A stretch of 64,000 bases of DNA, from the NCBI GenBank assembly GCA_018417955.1, contig JACTVC010000014.1, positions 620,001 to 684,000 on the forward strand, written 5' to 3'. The notes below the pieces were generated by a model that searched no databases, was not told where the DNA came from, and saw only the letters and a program-made list of their open reading frames with translations. The DNA is from Laccaria trichodermophora (Eukaryota > Basidiomycota > Agaricomycetes > Agaricales > Hydnangiaceae). A program made the translations under genes and the position numbers. Below are positions 1-11,734 of this stretch, piece after piece; position 1 is the first letter of the stretch, and each line of letters starts with the position of its first letter.

Positions 1-842
1 TTTGGAGTTGTTTTAATTTGGAGCTGGAGGATTTCTTTTCACAGCTTTTCCATATGCTCGACTTCTTCGATATCTCTATCAACAAAACGTCTATGACATA
101 GAAAGCTTACTCACGACGGAACTGTCTGTGCTTTTGAAGGCGCTTAGTCGTTTCTTTTCGAGTAATTCAAAAACTTTGGAAGAGTGCCTTGAGAGTGCCG
201 GGGATCTTTGCGGGCATCAGCACTATCGTCTCGGAGCATTTCGCTTGGACTTGGATCCTTGGAGACTACTATCTTTTGGACACGGCATCCATCAGGCATC
301 CATCTGGGTCTCGCTACTTTGCAAATGCTAGCATCTCTTCTGGAACAAACTTTATTAGTACGCTGGACTGGTTTTGCACTTGCAGGAGCAATCATCGTAT
401 CGTGATAAAAGACATGCACTTTGAAATTAGACGTGATTGGTGGCGGGCCCCATTCCTTCCTAGTCAACACAATCTGATTGCAAGTGACATAGACGTGGCT
501 AGACTTGTTTTCTTGAAAGTGCGGATAGGGCTTCATCCCTTCAAGGAGCCTTCGTGCTATATATATCTAGAGCCATTGATTGGTAGGCGTGGATGCGTCT
601 TGTACGCGATGCTGATGGGGGCTGACGGTATCAGAACCACGCCAGGTTGCCTAGGGAAATAAGCATCGTTAACCTTATCAAGGTTTTTTGCACCAGTTCG
701 CTCTGTGTAGTCGCCACCTTGGCACTTAAGATCAATCTCAGGCTATCTGTTTCGTTTCCTTGTTCACTAGCAAGTAAGTAATGCGACATCGTCTCAAGAA
801 TATCTCGTTTGGGATGGGTTACTGCTGTGATGGGTTAGTGCT
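1..842. other. unassigned left edge
   Basis: No gene could be supported here. An open frame runs on the plus strand from about 189 to 662, but it has no recognisable domain and no convincing splice structure. A gene entering from the left edge cannot be excluded. Confidence 0.3.
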
Positions 843-875
843 GTGTTAGTTCGAGCAACGAAACGGTCAGACGCC

Positions 876-1213
876 ATGGCATTGCCGCCTCACGCTCCTT
901 CGGGTGCTACAGAAGATCAAAACGCCTTGGCAAACCAGAACTCGCGTTCAGTGGACCCTCAGGTTTTTTTAAAAAGCGGGATGAATGAAGGTCCAATTCT
1001 TCACCAGCTGAGCAAGTCCAGGACTTACCCAGATTTTTCTTTTGACTTTACCGAGCAGGTACGAGCTTTATTGGTTCAAGTCAGGAACATTCACTAGGAT
1101 CGGCGACGGTGGATATTTGAACGTCTGTCCCAACTCAATCATTGACTATTTTCTAGTGGGCCTATGATGAGGCGGAGAATAATGGGGCAATCGTTCACTT
1201 TGCCTCACCCTAG
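876..1213 (+). CDS. small two-exon protein of unknown function
   Basis: Exon 1 is 876-1058 (61 codons, phase 0). The intron is 1059-1156, with donor GTACGAG and acceptor TTTTCTAG. Exon 2 is 1157-1213, ending in TAG. The product is 79 aa, hydrophilic and acidic near the C-terminus (SFDFTEQ-WAYDEAENNG), with no signal peptide or membrane segment. I do not recognise the family. The support is a clean start, in-phase splice sites and sensible composition on both sides of the intron. Function is unknown and the gene itself is a prediction. Confidence 0.4.
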
Positions 1214-1653
1214 TGATTGATTTTCACCTGAAGTCGGCCGACAATTATCTTGCTTGTTATAAAATATAAAACTCCCTGGTGCTACGTGACCTGTGGTTTT
1301 TTTTTTGTGGACCAGAGTCACTTTTCTTCAGCAAGGCCCGTCAAAGGCCCGTTGAGATCTGCTATGGTCTAAAATTAGACCACATGCCCCCGCCGGATTT
1401 TCCGGTGATAAGCTAAATTATGTAATTGACATGCAATAAACAATTGCTCTAACCTTCCCTCCAAGTCCACGCTCAGCTTTTCCTCTCCCCCTTTTTAGGT
1501 CATTGCCAATGAGTTACACGAACATTTAGGAGGGTGATGTTGATGATGATCATCAGATGATCGTGTTGTGGAGGTCGTGCCTTCAACAAGTACCTGGAAT
1601 CAAGGAGTTTCATAAATTTACTCTTGGTGTGAAGGTCTGCGATAAAAACTTCA
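1214..1653. other. intergenic region
   Basis: No coding signal was seen. A run of T lies near 1298-1306. The rest is likely 3' flank of the small gene and promoter of the F-box gene. Confidence 0.4.
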
Positions 1654-3420
1654 TTGGCACGTTCATCTTATTTAAGACGGGTGTTTGAACTGACAGTTTC
1701 TATGAAGTACTCCCAACTGGCGAAAACCGCATCCTTCCAAATGGCGCAGTCGTCATCTTCAACAGGGCTCCTTCACCTACCCAACGAACTTCTTTGCCAA
1801 ATCTTTGACAACTCAGACACACCCACCTCCCTTCTCTACATCCTGGCGCAAGTATGCCGGCGCCTGCATCATCTCTTTATACCCATCTGCCTAAATCGAC
1901 ACAGCATCAACGACCCTACAGCGTATACAAAACTCACTATCAATGGGGTCCCTACCTATGGCGACGCCCTATCCATACTTGAAGTGGCCTCCATCGCTGG
2001 GCACGTTACGCGTATTGACGGCAAGCTCATATGCAAGTTTCCTGTACCGTCCGGAGAAGACATCCGCGTCGTCACCCAAAGTGTCCGACGTTTGCACAAG
2101 TTTGTTGGACGAATGTTGACCTTGGGGAATGTTGAGCTGGTGTTTCGAGGTGACCGTTGCTGTTGCTGCTCTGGGTTCCCTGAGGAGGTGTTGAAAGAGT
2201 GGTCCGAATGTATAGGGGATCTACTGAATTGCATCTTGGAGAAGTCGTGCAGCGAGCTGACGGTACGCGGAGGACGGTTGATGGCACACGCTTATGCGTT
2301 CCGGTGTGGGAAACGTGTAGGCTCAGCGAGCTCGGCGACTTTGTTCTCGGGTTCGTTGCGTGGGTTATTGCGTTGGGTTGGTCCGACCCCCGCTGGGGAG
2401 GGGAAAAAAGAAGAAATGAACAGGGTGCTCAGGGGCAAGAATTGGGAATTCTGCCGTGTCAAAGGAGCAAAGACTATCATACTGACAGAACTCTCCCCTG
2501 CTGCACGCGAGAAGTCTGCGCTGCGAACACTCACTATCATGTCTACAATGTTCTTTATTCCCCCGATTTTACATTGGACGGTGGCGGCACTTCAGCATTC
2601 GGCAATCGAGTCTTTGACGTTATCAAATCTGTCGATAAACAAAAGATGTTGGTTGGCTATATTCAAACTTATTGCAGACGCCAACCCTCATCTCGCAGAG
2701 CTCAACCTATCGCGGCTGAAGCGAATAAAACCTGTAGACCTCATCTGGTTTCTGGCTCGTTTTCCGCGACTCAGTTCACTTTCTCTTGATCGGGACGTGG
2801 AAATGCTGGACGACTACGAGTTAGGGTCATTTCCCGACTTCCCGGCCCTCATCTCACTCTACGCTCCGTCACACTGGGTCTTCAAGTTGTTGTCATCACA
2901 GCGCATGGGATTGGCGTGCCTCGAGAATCTCTGCATATCATATAACCTCAAGAATGAAGGTTTCTCGCATTGGTTCAGGCGCTCAAAATCGGCTTCAATA
3001 CCGAGTCTGTTGGGGGAACAATGCCGGCCCCTGACGCTTAGTTTGGAGGTGCTGCTTGGAGATAGTCCTGGGTGGAAGATGTTTGATGATTTGAGCGCCC
3101 CTCCGAATCAACCAAACTTGGACACGATCTCGAGTCTTGCACTGATTGTTGACCAGGAGTTTCGTCAGGGCGATATGGATCTGTGGGGAGTTCTACCGCG
3201 CTGGTTATCACTATTTCCGGGGCTGAAAGACGTCTCTTTCAAGGGGCACAATAAAGCGATAGACGGAGCCGAAGGTACTTTAATCGAGAAAGTAGTTGCT
3301 GTGGTCAAGAAGAGTGGGTTATCGATATCAAGCGTGGAGGTCAATGGGGTTGAGGTGGAGCTCGAGGTCGATGCTGAACCTCAGGCTTTTTCTACCTTGG
3401 AAAAGCAAGTTGAAGATTGA
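1654..3420 (+). CDS. F-box protein with leucine-rich region
   Basis: A single open frame of 588 codons with an F-box-like motif near residues 38-80 (LLHLPNELLCQIFDN, then a VCRRLHHLF helix). F-box proteins link substrates to SCF ubiquitin ligases through Skp1. Leucine-rich stretches follow at about residues 300-380 (IESLTLSNLSI, LAELNLSRLKRI, LSSLSLDRDVEML), the usual substrate-binding part. Agaricomycetes carry large, fast-evolving sets of such genes. The first ATG is at 1654, but ATGs at 1702 or 1741 would also keep the F-box; the 1741 start gives the most typical short N-terminus. No intron is needed. The substrate is unknown. Confidence 0.8.
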   Translation: MARSSYLRRVFELTVSMKYSQLAKTASFQMAQSSSSTGLLHLPNELLCQIFDNSDTPTSLLYILAQVCRRLHHLFIPICLNRHSINDPTAYTKLTINGVPTYGDALSILEVASIAGHVTRIDGKLICKFPVPSGEDIRVVTQSVRRLHKFVGRMLTLGNVELVFRGDRCCCCSGFPEEVLKEWSECIGDLLNCILEKSCSELTVRGGRLMAHAYAFRCGKRVGSASSATLFSGSLRGLLRWVGPTPAGEGKKEEMNRVLRGKNWEFCRVKGAKTIILTELSPAAREKSALRTLTIMSTMFFIPPILHWTVAALQHSAIESLTLSNLSINKRCWLAIFKLIADANPHLAELNLSRLKRIKPVDLIWFLARFPRLSSLSLDRDVEMLDDYELGSFPDFPALISLYAPSHWVFKLLSSQRMGLACLENLCISYNLKNEGFSHWFRRSKSASIPSLLGEQCRPLTLSLEVLLGDSPGWKMFDDLSAPPNQPNLDTISSLALIVDQEFRQGDMDLWGVLPRWLSLFPGLKDVSFKGHNKAIDGAEGTLIEKVVAVVKKSGLSISSVEVNGVEVELEVDAEPQAFSTLEKQVED

Positions 3421-4080
3421 CTCAAGAATCATGTGCACCGTCAACGTTGCGGCTAGGTGACACCGTGCCCTTTTCCTCGGATACTGCTTGTCGGCTTGGC
3501 TTGCTTTGATGTCTATCCTCCCGTGCGGTGGGTGCTGCGCTTGCATGCAACATTTACGCTGGCTTGGGTCACATCTCCCATTGGCCTGCAACATGCAGGA
3601 TTATTGGAACAACTTTTCATGCAAACTAGACTTCAAATCCAATTTAGGTCAACACAAAGTTATAAATAGGCATCCCAAAATAGATCCAACGCGATGTTGC
3701 CGTCACCGTCTTTAAGCATCATATTTTACAGGAGCTCGCAAGGTGGAAAGCAAGATAGTGGCCAGCAGTTCCTCCAGATAATCCTTACGGAGATTCATCA
3801 GCAAGAATGACCGCAGAACATTCAAGACTTCAATGCTTGCTGCATGAATGAGGGATTGATGGTGACTAATTACGTCGGCAAAAAGCTTTCTTGTGGTGGC
3901 GACGGAACTTCAGTTTTTACTATTTCCTTCTTATTCTCGTTATCTTTTCTTCCTTTTTTCCACTCGTCGCTCCCTCCTCTCCTTTATCCGCCGTCGTGCG
4001 CATTGAGACGGCATACGACCACCCCATCCCGGGTCCGCATCACACGATACAAATCCATATAACTTGGGGCTGCCGTACAG
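3421..4080. other. intergenic region with pyrimidine-rich promoter tract
   Basis: No gene seen. A C/T-rich tract at about 3925-3990 precedes the start of the deacetylase gene by roughly 100 bases. Such tracts are common just upstream of fungal transcription starts; this role is inferred. Confidence 0.3.
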
Positions 4081-6197
4081 ATGCTGCCATTGGTTCTCTT
4101 GACGACTTCGGCACCTTTGCTTGCGTTCGCGCAGGACGGGGGGATTTCTGGGCCTACCTCAAGCTCCTCGGCTGCGGGGTATTCATGCGACCCTACAGTA
4201 TGTCGGCTACCGTCCTGCAATTGTGCGAGTACCAATCCTCCTGGGGGGCTGAACGCTGTGAGTGTCATGTTACCTCCGAGATGAGAGGTCCAGCCTCCTC
4301 AAACGAGGGTGTTGGCGAATCCCGATCGCTCTGGGCTATCATCAGTATGCTAATTTGAATTGGTTTCTTTTCAGTCAGATGTGCCCCAATTCATCGTATA
4401 CAGTGCTGATGATGCTGTCCAATCTTATACTCTCGACGCTGTCAACCAATTCCTCGCCCAGCGCAAGAACCCAAATGGGTGCAGGCCGAAAATGACCTAC
4501 TTCACTTCCCTCAACTACACCAATTACACACTTGTCACAGGTTCATCCCCCTGTTCTAGCGTTTCTCTGGTGCTAATGCGCAAATTTTGTCGGCAGATTG
4601 GTATGTTGCAGGCAACGAAATCGCGGATCATACGTCAGTTTTCACACTGCCCGACAACCAACTGCCGCCTGTTAATAAATTCCGCTACACAGTATGACGC
4701 ACGTTGGTACCCCACCACCAGAAGAAATTAATGGAAACCTCATCGCTCTCAACGCTCTCGCTGGGATTCCTCTGAACGCCATCAAGGGCTTCCGCGCCCC
4801 CTTCCTCAACTTCTCAGCCGATACCCTGAAGATCCTTAAAGCCTCCGAATTCACGTATGACTCCAGCACCGCGGCATCCATCCCTGTCACTGACCCCGGA
4901 ACCGACGCCTTCTGGCCATACACGTTGGATTATGGGCTCGCAAACAACTGCTTGTCTCCGGGCTTGTGTAAGGGCGAACCTAAGCTTCCCGGGTTCTGGG
5001 AAATTCCCATGTACGCATTTTTCGACAGTGCTGGTGTCGACGGACCGCATTTGATGGACCCATGGTTGTGAGACCTAGTTTCTGATGTGCTCTTTTGCTG
5101 TTCGATGACCTTGGCTTTTCAGGGACGTTGCAGCTGGCAATACCAAGGTCAATGATACTGCGACCTTCGAGTACATGAAAAACACTTTCACCGCACATTA
5201 CAATGGGAATCGGCAACCCATCGGTTTGTATACCCACCCTATTCATTTATCGGTGCGTCTCGGCATATATTATGAACTTCGTCTTTCTGAGTGATTGTCT
5301 TAGACAACATATCCTGGTGTTAGCGCAAGCCAAAGCACCATCAACATGATCAACGCATTTTTGGACTGGGCACAGATACAGCCCAACGGTATGCCAATTT
5401 CTCTACTCCGTGAAATTCCTTGAATTTCGTTTTAATGTAGTTTGGATTGTTTCGAACGAGCAGCTCCTGGACTGGGTCCAGAACCCTGTCCCTATTTCCA
5501 ATCTCGACTCCGTTGAGTCTCTCAAATGCAGCACACCTCAAGTCGACTCCGGCTTGCAGATCTGCAACGGTATACCACAAAACGAGAACGGGATGCTCTC
5601 TCATTGCGCTTTCAGTGACTTTCCCTTCTATACTTGCGTGAGTGACTTTGGCAGCGCTACGCTTTGGTACCCCTGCCCAACTACACAATTTTTATCAGTA
5701 TGGATGTCCATCTATCGAGCCGACACCTTCGAACCCCAATCCGTCACAACAAGTTATTCCAGGCCAGAACCCACGTGTTCGCCGTCAGTATCACTCCGCT
5801 CCAATGCCATAGGGCATGTCCACTCATGTCATATTTAGTCCCGACCAACTGCTCTACGCCCTTCTGGGACCCCATCGGCGGAAAGTGTATCTGCAGCTCC
5901 AGCACTTGCCAGTTCGAAGACGACTCGCGACCGATTGGGGTGGGTCTATGCACAACAGTTCTCCATTCATGTACTTACTGATCATGCCGCCTTCCCATTC
6001 TGTAGCCGAATGGTTCTAACCTAACAGGTGGCGGAACGGGAGGCTCTTTCGACGATGGGACATCACAATCGACGCCCTCCTACGTGCCATTTGATAGTGC
6101 TACCCCAACTGCACATCTCCCACATGGTGTGATGCTAGCCATAATACTTGCCTGTCTGAGTACCCTGCTGGGTGCTTTTAGCGTTGTGGGTCATTAA
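4081..6197 (+). CDS. GPI-anchored chitin deacetylase-like protein (CE4 family)
   Basis: Ten exons: 4081-4257, 4375-4540, 4597-4633, 4693-5067, 5123-5252, 5304-5388, 5441-5637, 5699-5783, 5839-5939 and 6006-6197. All phases agree and give 514 aa. It should remove acetyl groups from chitin or related wall polymer at the cell surface. The N-terminus is a signal peptide (MLPLVLLTTSAPLLAFAQ). CE4 motifs are visible: an Asp-Asp pair in VYSADDAV, the metal-binding His pair in DHTMTHVG, RAPF and THPIH. A Cys-rich segment follows (CSTPQ, ICSSSTC). The last exon is Gly/Ser/Thr-rich and ends in a hydrophobic tail (MLAIILACLSTLLGAFSVVG), as expected for a GPI anchor. The exon 8 donor (GTCAGT) could be shifted slightly without changing the frame. 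Confidence 0.88.
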
Positions 6198-6754
6198 TTT
6201 GATCGTTCGCCAACTGGCAGAAGGTTGGCCTGCCACCATGCTGAGGGAAGGAGTGTGCTCCTTCCCACATCCCTTCTCCGTTCCAGACACCCGCATTTTG
6301 GACTACTCCATCCCATCTTCTCAGGCTTATCTTACCCCGACTCAACATCCTCATCCCTCCCCAGAAGCATCTGTACTCACGTATGTACAATGCAGTCAAC
6401 ATCGCAGCGTACTCACTCCTTAATTTTCACGCTTCTTTCACGCTTAACATAATTACTGTACATGCTCCTGGAGATTTAGACACTATTATTGACCACCAGA
6501 CACTGCTTTGACTCGTCGTACATACACACTCCCTCTAGCGCACCGTAAATACGTGATGGATAATGTCTGCATCGTGACGGCGTCTGAAGGATATTGAGGT
6601 GTGACTTTTCCCCGAGGCCCAGGCCCAAATGGTGAGGTTCATTGTGAGAGGGGTTCATAGTACGCGTTGATACTACTTGACCGTAAAATACGGGATACAA
6701 GGGGGGACCCAAAGTTTCCTCAAGATAAAGAGACGGAATAAAGGGACAAAAGTG

Positions 6755-7836
6755 CACTGTGCACCCCAGAACGGATTAAGTTTACTTTTTAGCCAAGTAT
6801 TTTTAATCTTTTACTGGTTCACTGAGTACTAAACGAGTTAACTACTTCCAAGTTATTTTCCCCTGTTTTCACCGGTTTATTTCATTTACTGGGTAACCAA
6901 GTATAATTCATACAGTAAATGGAATCCCATTTTAACTAGGTAGCAATGAGTTATTTAGAACCCAATATACGAGTTGTTGTTCAACCGGGTTATTTTGGTC
7001 ACCAGTAACTGAATATCTTTCACCCATTCAAATTTCGACACATCAAATTTTAGACATCGCAGTGAATTGATCTCTTGGCTTGGTGATAAAAAGGCAACAC
7101 ATGAGTGCATACAAAGCCACTGAGCCATGGGATCTTTGTATCTTATAAACTTTTGAGCATGAAGGCACACTAGACTCTGTGAACATACTCTACCTCCCTT
7201 TCCCATACTCTACCTCCCTTTCCCATTTCAATGGACTTCCATTTTTTGAATGTAGTGAGTGATTTGTGGGGATATATGTTCACCTGTAAATAGCTGTAGA
7301 AAATGCATAAATTTCCTTTACCCTGTTGTCCCTGATGGTGAAGTGGTAAGTTGCATGTGCGTATGTCCCTCTGAAAAAAAAAAACAGCCAAGTCCAGAGT
7401 TCAAACCTTGCTAAGGTAAAAATTACTTATGTAAAACTTTCATCAGCTCAAGAGTGCTTCAGAAATGGCCCCGGAAAACAGGCACTTAACAGAAGGCATT
7501 GTCAATAATAAATGAAATGATAGTTCATTTGAATTAGCTTTTTGAGCTCAACAAAGGCCTTAAAATCTAGTTAAAACAATTTGTTTACTGAGTTATTTCA
7601 CTGGGTGAATGATAACGTGTTAATGGTTTAAAAAAAATTGTTAAACAAGTTATCGGTAACGGGTGATTTGGACAAAAAACATATTATAATAACCCATTGA
7701 TAGCCCGGTCTAGGGTACCCAGTAGACAGGTTATGCACCTGGTAGCCTGGTGATTATTCCATGCTAACCGGTTTGTTTAGACATGTTTACTGGGTTAGGC
7801 ACCCAGTAATTATAATCCGTCCTGGGGTGCGCAGTG
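6755..7836. mobile_element. non-autonomous CACTA-like (EnSpm) DNA transposon
   Basis: The two ends form 24-bp terminal inverted repeats with only two mismatches: CACTGTGCACCCCAGAACGG at 6755 and, read from the other strand at 7836, CACTGCGCACCCCAGGACGG. They are flanked by an identical trinucleotide GTG (6752-6754 and 7837-7839). CACTA/CACTG ends with a 3-bp target duplication are the hallmark of the CACTA superfamily. The 1082-bp interior is AT-rich and has no transposase. Near both ends it carries repeated ACTGGGT/ACCCAGT motifs, which resemble the subterminal transposase-binding repeats of this group. Confidence 0.85.
7184..7223. repeat. 20-bp direct tandem duplication
   Basis: Two exact adjacent copies of a 20-base unit beginning CATACTCTACC (7184-7203 and 7204-7223), inside the CACTA-like element. 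Confidence 0.85.
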
Positions 7837-7922
7837 GTGATACATACATACAAGCAAGTATAAGCAAGGGGCGACCGGCGAGCAAAAAGAAATATAGTAA
7901 ATGGCTGCAGGCTTAACAGAGT

Positions 7923-9598
7923 TCAAAGCTCAACGCGAAATTGACGATCAATCCGATAGAGCTTTTCACTATCTGGCAAGGCCTTGTGGATGTCCAGAGA
8001 TGATCCTGGGTTGATGTACACGCTAACGATCCATTCGACTCCTTCATCGACCGTTATAGACCGAATGTTTAACATGACGCGAGTCACCGCCACGGATGTA
8101 GTGGCGAGCACAACCCTAACAGCGTGGTCAGCATTTCAGGGCATTTATTCTATCAACAGATATTTAAAAAAATTACGAACGGGGTGTAGACCGCGGGGAT
8201 GTTAATCTAGAAAAGGTCAAATGCAGTTGGAAATTTTAGAATAACCAGGGATAAATACCTGGGGAATTGTTGTGATAAAAGACCCTATTGATGTGAGGCC
8301 TACGGTAACTGGATGTCGATTAATACCGTAAGGTGGCACCTGCAAAGAAAAACTTACAGAATACGACAAGATAGAAAATCCCGCCGCTGAAAACCTGACT
8401 TAGAAAACGAAACCTTTATTAACAAAATATGACTGTACTCTCTCAAAACCTGTTTCCTGATGGGTGCGCGTTTCCAGTAATTCCGAGTTGATACGGCACG
8501 ATAAGCCGTCATGATATAGAAACCCGTCTTAGACGATAGTTTTAACACTTCTTCTATAACCGTTTGCGAAAACTCACATGTAATACCAAAGAAGGCAAAT
8601 ATACCCGCCAGAATTGAGGGGGTCGTGACGCACGGCATCCGGCAGCATCAAAAACGAGCGGGTTTGGGATCACGAAGAAAACCTGCAATTGTGTCACAGA
8701 GACATACATAAACGTCAGGGAGGTTGCGAATGTGGCGAGGAAGGCAACGACAAGCCCCATCTTCACGGCTGTATTTTCTGGGAATAGGCACCAGACTCTA
8801 GTAGCGAGAATTGCTGCGGTGGGAACGATAGGAGTTGTGTATTTATTGGAAGAAATGTGCGCCACGAACCTTGGACGACGCTGATAGATATGAGAGCCAA
8901 GAGGAAGCTCATTTGGATAGCTGACTTGCAGCTGTTATGTTGTTACACTGGTTATTACATGCCGCGCGAATGTTCAAACTAAGCCTTACACCTGGATATA
9001 AAGTGGATTGTTTCAAAGGAGCTGAGAAGCTAAGATTGATACATCTTACATCAAGAGATGGATTGGGAATCGTAAAGCCTGAGGATGGTGGTGAGGGCTG
9101 GTACTCGGAGATACAAATTTTGCATTTGCAGCTCACAAACAATAGAGAGGCTGAGTGCATTGCATTCAGATCTTCGGTGCTTAGTTAGGTCGAGAACGAC
9201 GCACATTATCACACATGGTGGAACGTATCGGTTCTGCGCGCTGGGGTTGTCAACACATGCAGCACAAAGCCGTTTCATAGGAAGACTGACGAAGAAGAAA
9301 AGTCCATGGGACGGTGACCAAGGGCCCTTCCAGAAATGCTCGATCTGCCATTGCAGGATATTAAGACATTGACAGATTCACGTGAAGGGACAGCCAACGC
9401 GCCTCATCGTTGACAGTAAGAAAGTATTCATAAACTCAGTGCGCATGTTGCGTTGCAGTCTTGCAGCTGAATGTTCTGAAAGCGCTCACCTGTCAAAGCC
9501 AACAACGCAATCGCTATCATTTTCGCGTTTTCACCACCTTGAAGGGATTCCTTGAGTTCGGGGTGAGCGAGAACATCTGATAACCCAATTGACGCCAT
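7923..9598 (-). CDS. multi-pass membrane protein, DUF6533 family
   Basis: A multi-exon gene. The first exon begins at 9598 (MASIGLSDVL...) and is spliced so that ALLALT joins VYEYFLTVNDE, the typical start of the basidiomycete DUF6533 domain. The following exon reads IEHFWKGPWSPSHGLFFFV. Later membrane exons include MSFLLALISISVVQ, then AILATRVWCLFPENTAVKMG and a helix ending VSVTQLQ. The motif GCRASRPPQFWRVY follows, and a 53-nt intron leads to TGFYIMTAYRAVSTR. The last exon contains LATTSVAVTRVMLNIRS and stops at 7923. The family is abundant in mushroom-forming fungi and has no assigned biochemical role. The middle exons around 8920-9230 and the donor after VNDE are unresolved (possibly a GC donor), so damage in that part cannot be excluded. 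Confidence 0.7.
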
Positions 9599-10240
9599 TC
9601 TGAAAATGAAGAAAACAGCTGTAGGAAGTGTGTAGCCGCCCCGCAGCGATAAGAAGGTGCTGAACAAGGAGAAAGGAAGAAAGGAGCAAGGAGCGATTCA
9701 TCCGAGGCGCTTGACAGTCTTGGACATGGATTATCCCAAGGTGGTTTGCCAACCTGATTCAAAGATCTGATCTTTATCACCAGGTACATCAATATTTAGA
9801 CAAAATGAACGCGTAAATGGTGGATTCCAAGGGTTTGATATGAAGCATGATGCAACCTTCGTCACCTTGCCCAAACTTTGCCGTTGGTCATTCGAGGGCC
9901 GTAAATTTCCGTGAGCTATCTGTACGGTTGAATACGGTTTTTGCAGCGTCGCCCGAGCTTTCGAAATCCGCAGTCGGAGTATAAGTAGATGTCGACGCGT
10001 ACGAAAGGGATTCAACCTTCAAATATGTATGGCCGTAGTGATGAAATACGTTGACAGGGGGTGATGCATTGATGTCCTGTCAAACGCGAGCTTCTCCTTC
10101 GACAAACAACAGATAAGTACAAGCAAATGTGAAGACACTTTGAGAAAATATGAATAATTGGAGGGTGCAGAAACGTCACCAAGTGCTACTGTCAAAGAAA
10201 AAGCAAAACAGAAGAATGAAAAGTATCTGCAAGTGGTAAT
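9599..10240. other. intergenic region
   Basis: No gene identified. It holds the promoter side of the membrane-protein gene and the 3' flank of the HNH gene. Confidence 0.35.
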
Positions 10241-11475
10241 TTATGTTATCAATGATCTCCACTTCTGAACTGCTTGTTGGCGTTCCACATGCTCTGCAAT
10301 AGCACTCTCTGCATCCCTCCCTAAATCCAGAAGCATTGATGGCCATTGTGCCTCACTGTCTGTGCCGTCGTCATCAGAATCCCCTTCCATCTGAAGAGGA
10401 AATTCAAAGAGATAAATATTTGGAAGGTCTTTATAGTTATCATGCCCAAATCTCCTGATGACACATTGCATGTAGTGCCAGCGAAATAAGCCTGCTGGAG
10501 GAAGATTGTGGCTGTGGGGTTGGGGAGGGCTTGCAGGATGCCCATGAAGGAGAGGGAAGTTGGAGATGTTGTCTCCTCTTTCAAATGCTCCACCCAAGGT
10601 GTAATCTAAATCGTCTGAAGGGGCAAACACGTGGCATTCATAAAGGCCCTAAATGATGGGTCAATAAAAAATTTGGAGATGAGAAGATACAAACTCCTCA
10701 CTGGAGAAACATAATAAAAGCCCAACTCATAAATGTCAAACAAACCATCCAGATAGCTTATCAAATTCAAGCCAAAGATCTCATCAAAGATTGAGACATC
10801 AGCAGACGGGTCGAGGGTTGTGAATGTTCGAAGGATATTTCTTGCGGCATGATCCCCCATGCGCTTGGGGCAGATGTGACTGTTTATTAGTATACGGCGT
10901 GCTCGTGTTACCCAGCACTTTCCATCACGCTGCATGACGTGATTAGCCATGGTAGATGCATTTCCAGTTGTGCTGGTACGAGACCTTCCTACGCGGCGAC
11001 TGATTTTGGAAAGGCCGACCGCAACTCCCGGACCAAGCTGGTACCGATACTGTGAGGCAGTGAGCGGATCCGCATCCATGACCAGAACCCACTCATCCCC
11101 CCTCAATATGTACAATGAACCCCTGCGATGCTTAGGATCACACAAATCATGGGCAGTGTTGATCAGCCAACGTGATGCGTCGGCGCCAGAGTACTGAAGG
11201 AATTCAGCGAAGGTTCCGCTGAGGAGGCGGATCAAGGGTGTGTGTGGAAGATCGTTGCCAGGGGTCATAGCTTCGGCGGCGACTCGGAGTGCATCGTTCG
11301 AAATGTTTTCCGGTGAAGCAGAATATAACTGTACGTGTTGTGAAGATATATCAAGGGTGAGGAGACCAGGTGTAGCAATTGGATTACCGTTCGTGTGCGT
11401 CGGATTGTTTTGTTTTTCGAAAGTATTCTTCTTTTTCTCGAACAGTTTCAGAAATGACGATAGAGAGAGTCCCAT
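10241..11475 (-). CDS. HNH-domain protein, dispersed intact copy (copy 0)
   Basis: Two exons: 11475-10702 (258 codons) and 10648-10241, with a 53-nt phase-0 intron; 393 aa. The HNH-like core is near residues 170-200 (RDGKCWVT, then NSHICPKRMGD), matching the Cys-x(n)-Ser/Ala-His-Ile pattern of the HNH_2 type. A family-specific C-terminal part contains PPAGLFRWHYMQCVI and the acidic GDSDDDGTDSE. The N-terminus is basic (LFEKKKNTFEK). No signal peptide or membrane span. HNH folds are metal-dependent nucleases, but activity of these fungal proteins is not established, so nuclease function is an inference. Three paralogues lie at 27.2-35.9 kb. The neighbour at 11.8 kb is a dynactin-derived fragment, the same head-to-head arrangement as real dynactin and copy 1. 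Confidence 0.82.
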
Positions 11476-11734
11476 GTTCCTGGTGGACTTTTAGGCTAGC
11501 CACACTCCTCGAACAGTGGAGGTAATCCTTGAGCTAAGGTCTGGAGCTGGGGGCTGATACTCGAAATGAAAGGTACACATTCGAGAGTTTGTACAGGACT
11601 TGTAGAGTGGCTGGCTAGCGACAGAGTAGGGTCGGTTCGAGTCCTCTTCTTTAGTAGAGGTAAACAAGGAGTCAATAAGCGTGCGGCGCGCATGGCAGGC
11701 CGGTTACCTCAGCGCTACCTTCATCCCCTATGTT
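11476..11734. other. upstream region of HNH copy 0
   Basis: Short intergenic region between the HNH gene (-) and the copied dynactin/HNH spacer. No gene is seen in it. Confidence 0.35.

Noticed and set aside
2199..2789. 196-codon open frame in another frame of the F-box gene
   Set aside because: It lies fully inside the 588-codon F-box frame and has no domain or codon-usage support.
11630..11665. GGTTCGAGTCCTC resembling a tRNA T-arm
   Set aside because: The flanking bases do not pair into a T stem or acceptor stem, and no A box lies at the right distance.
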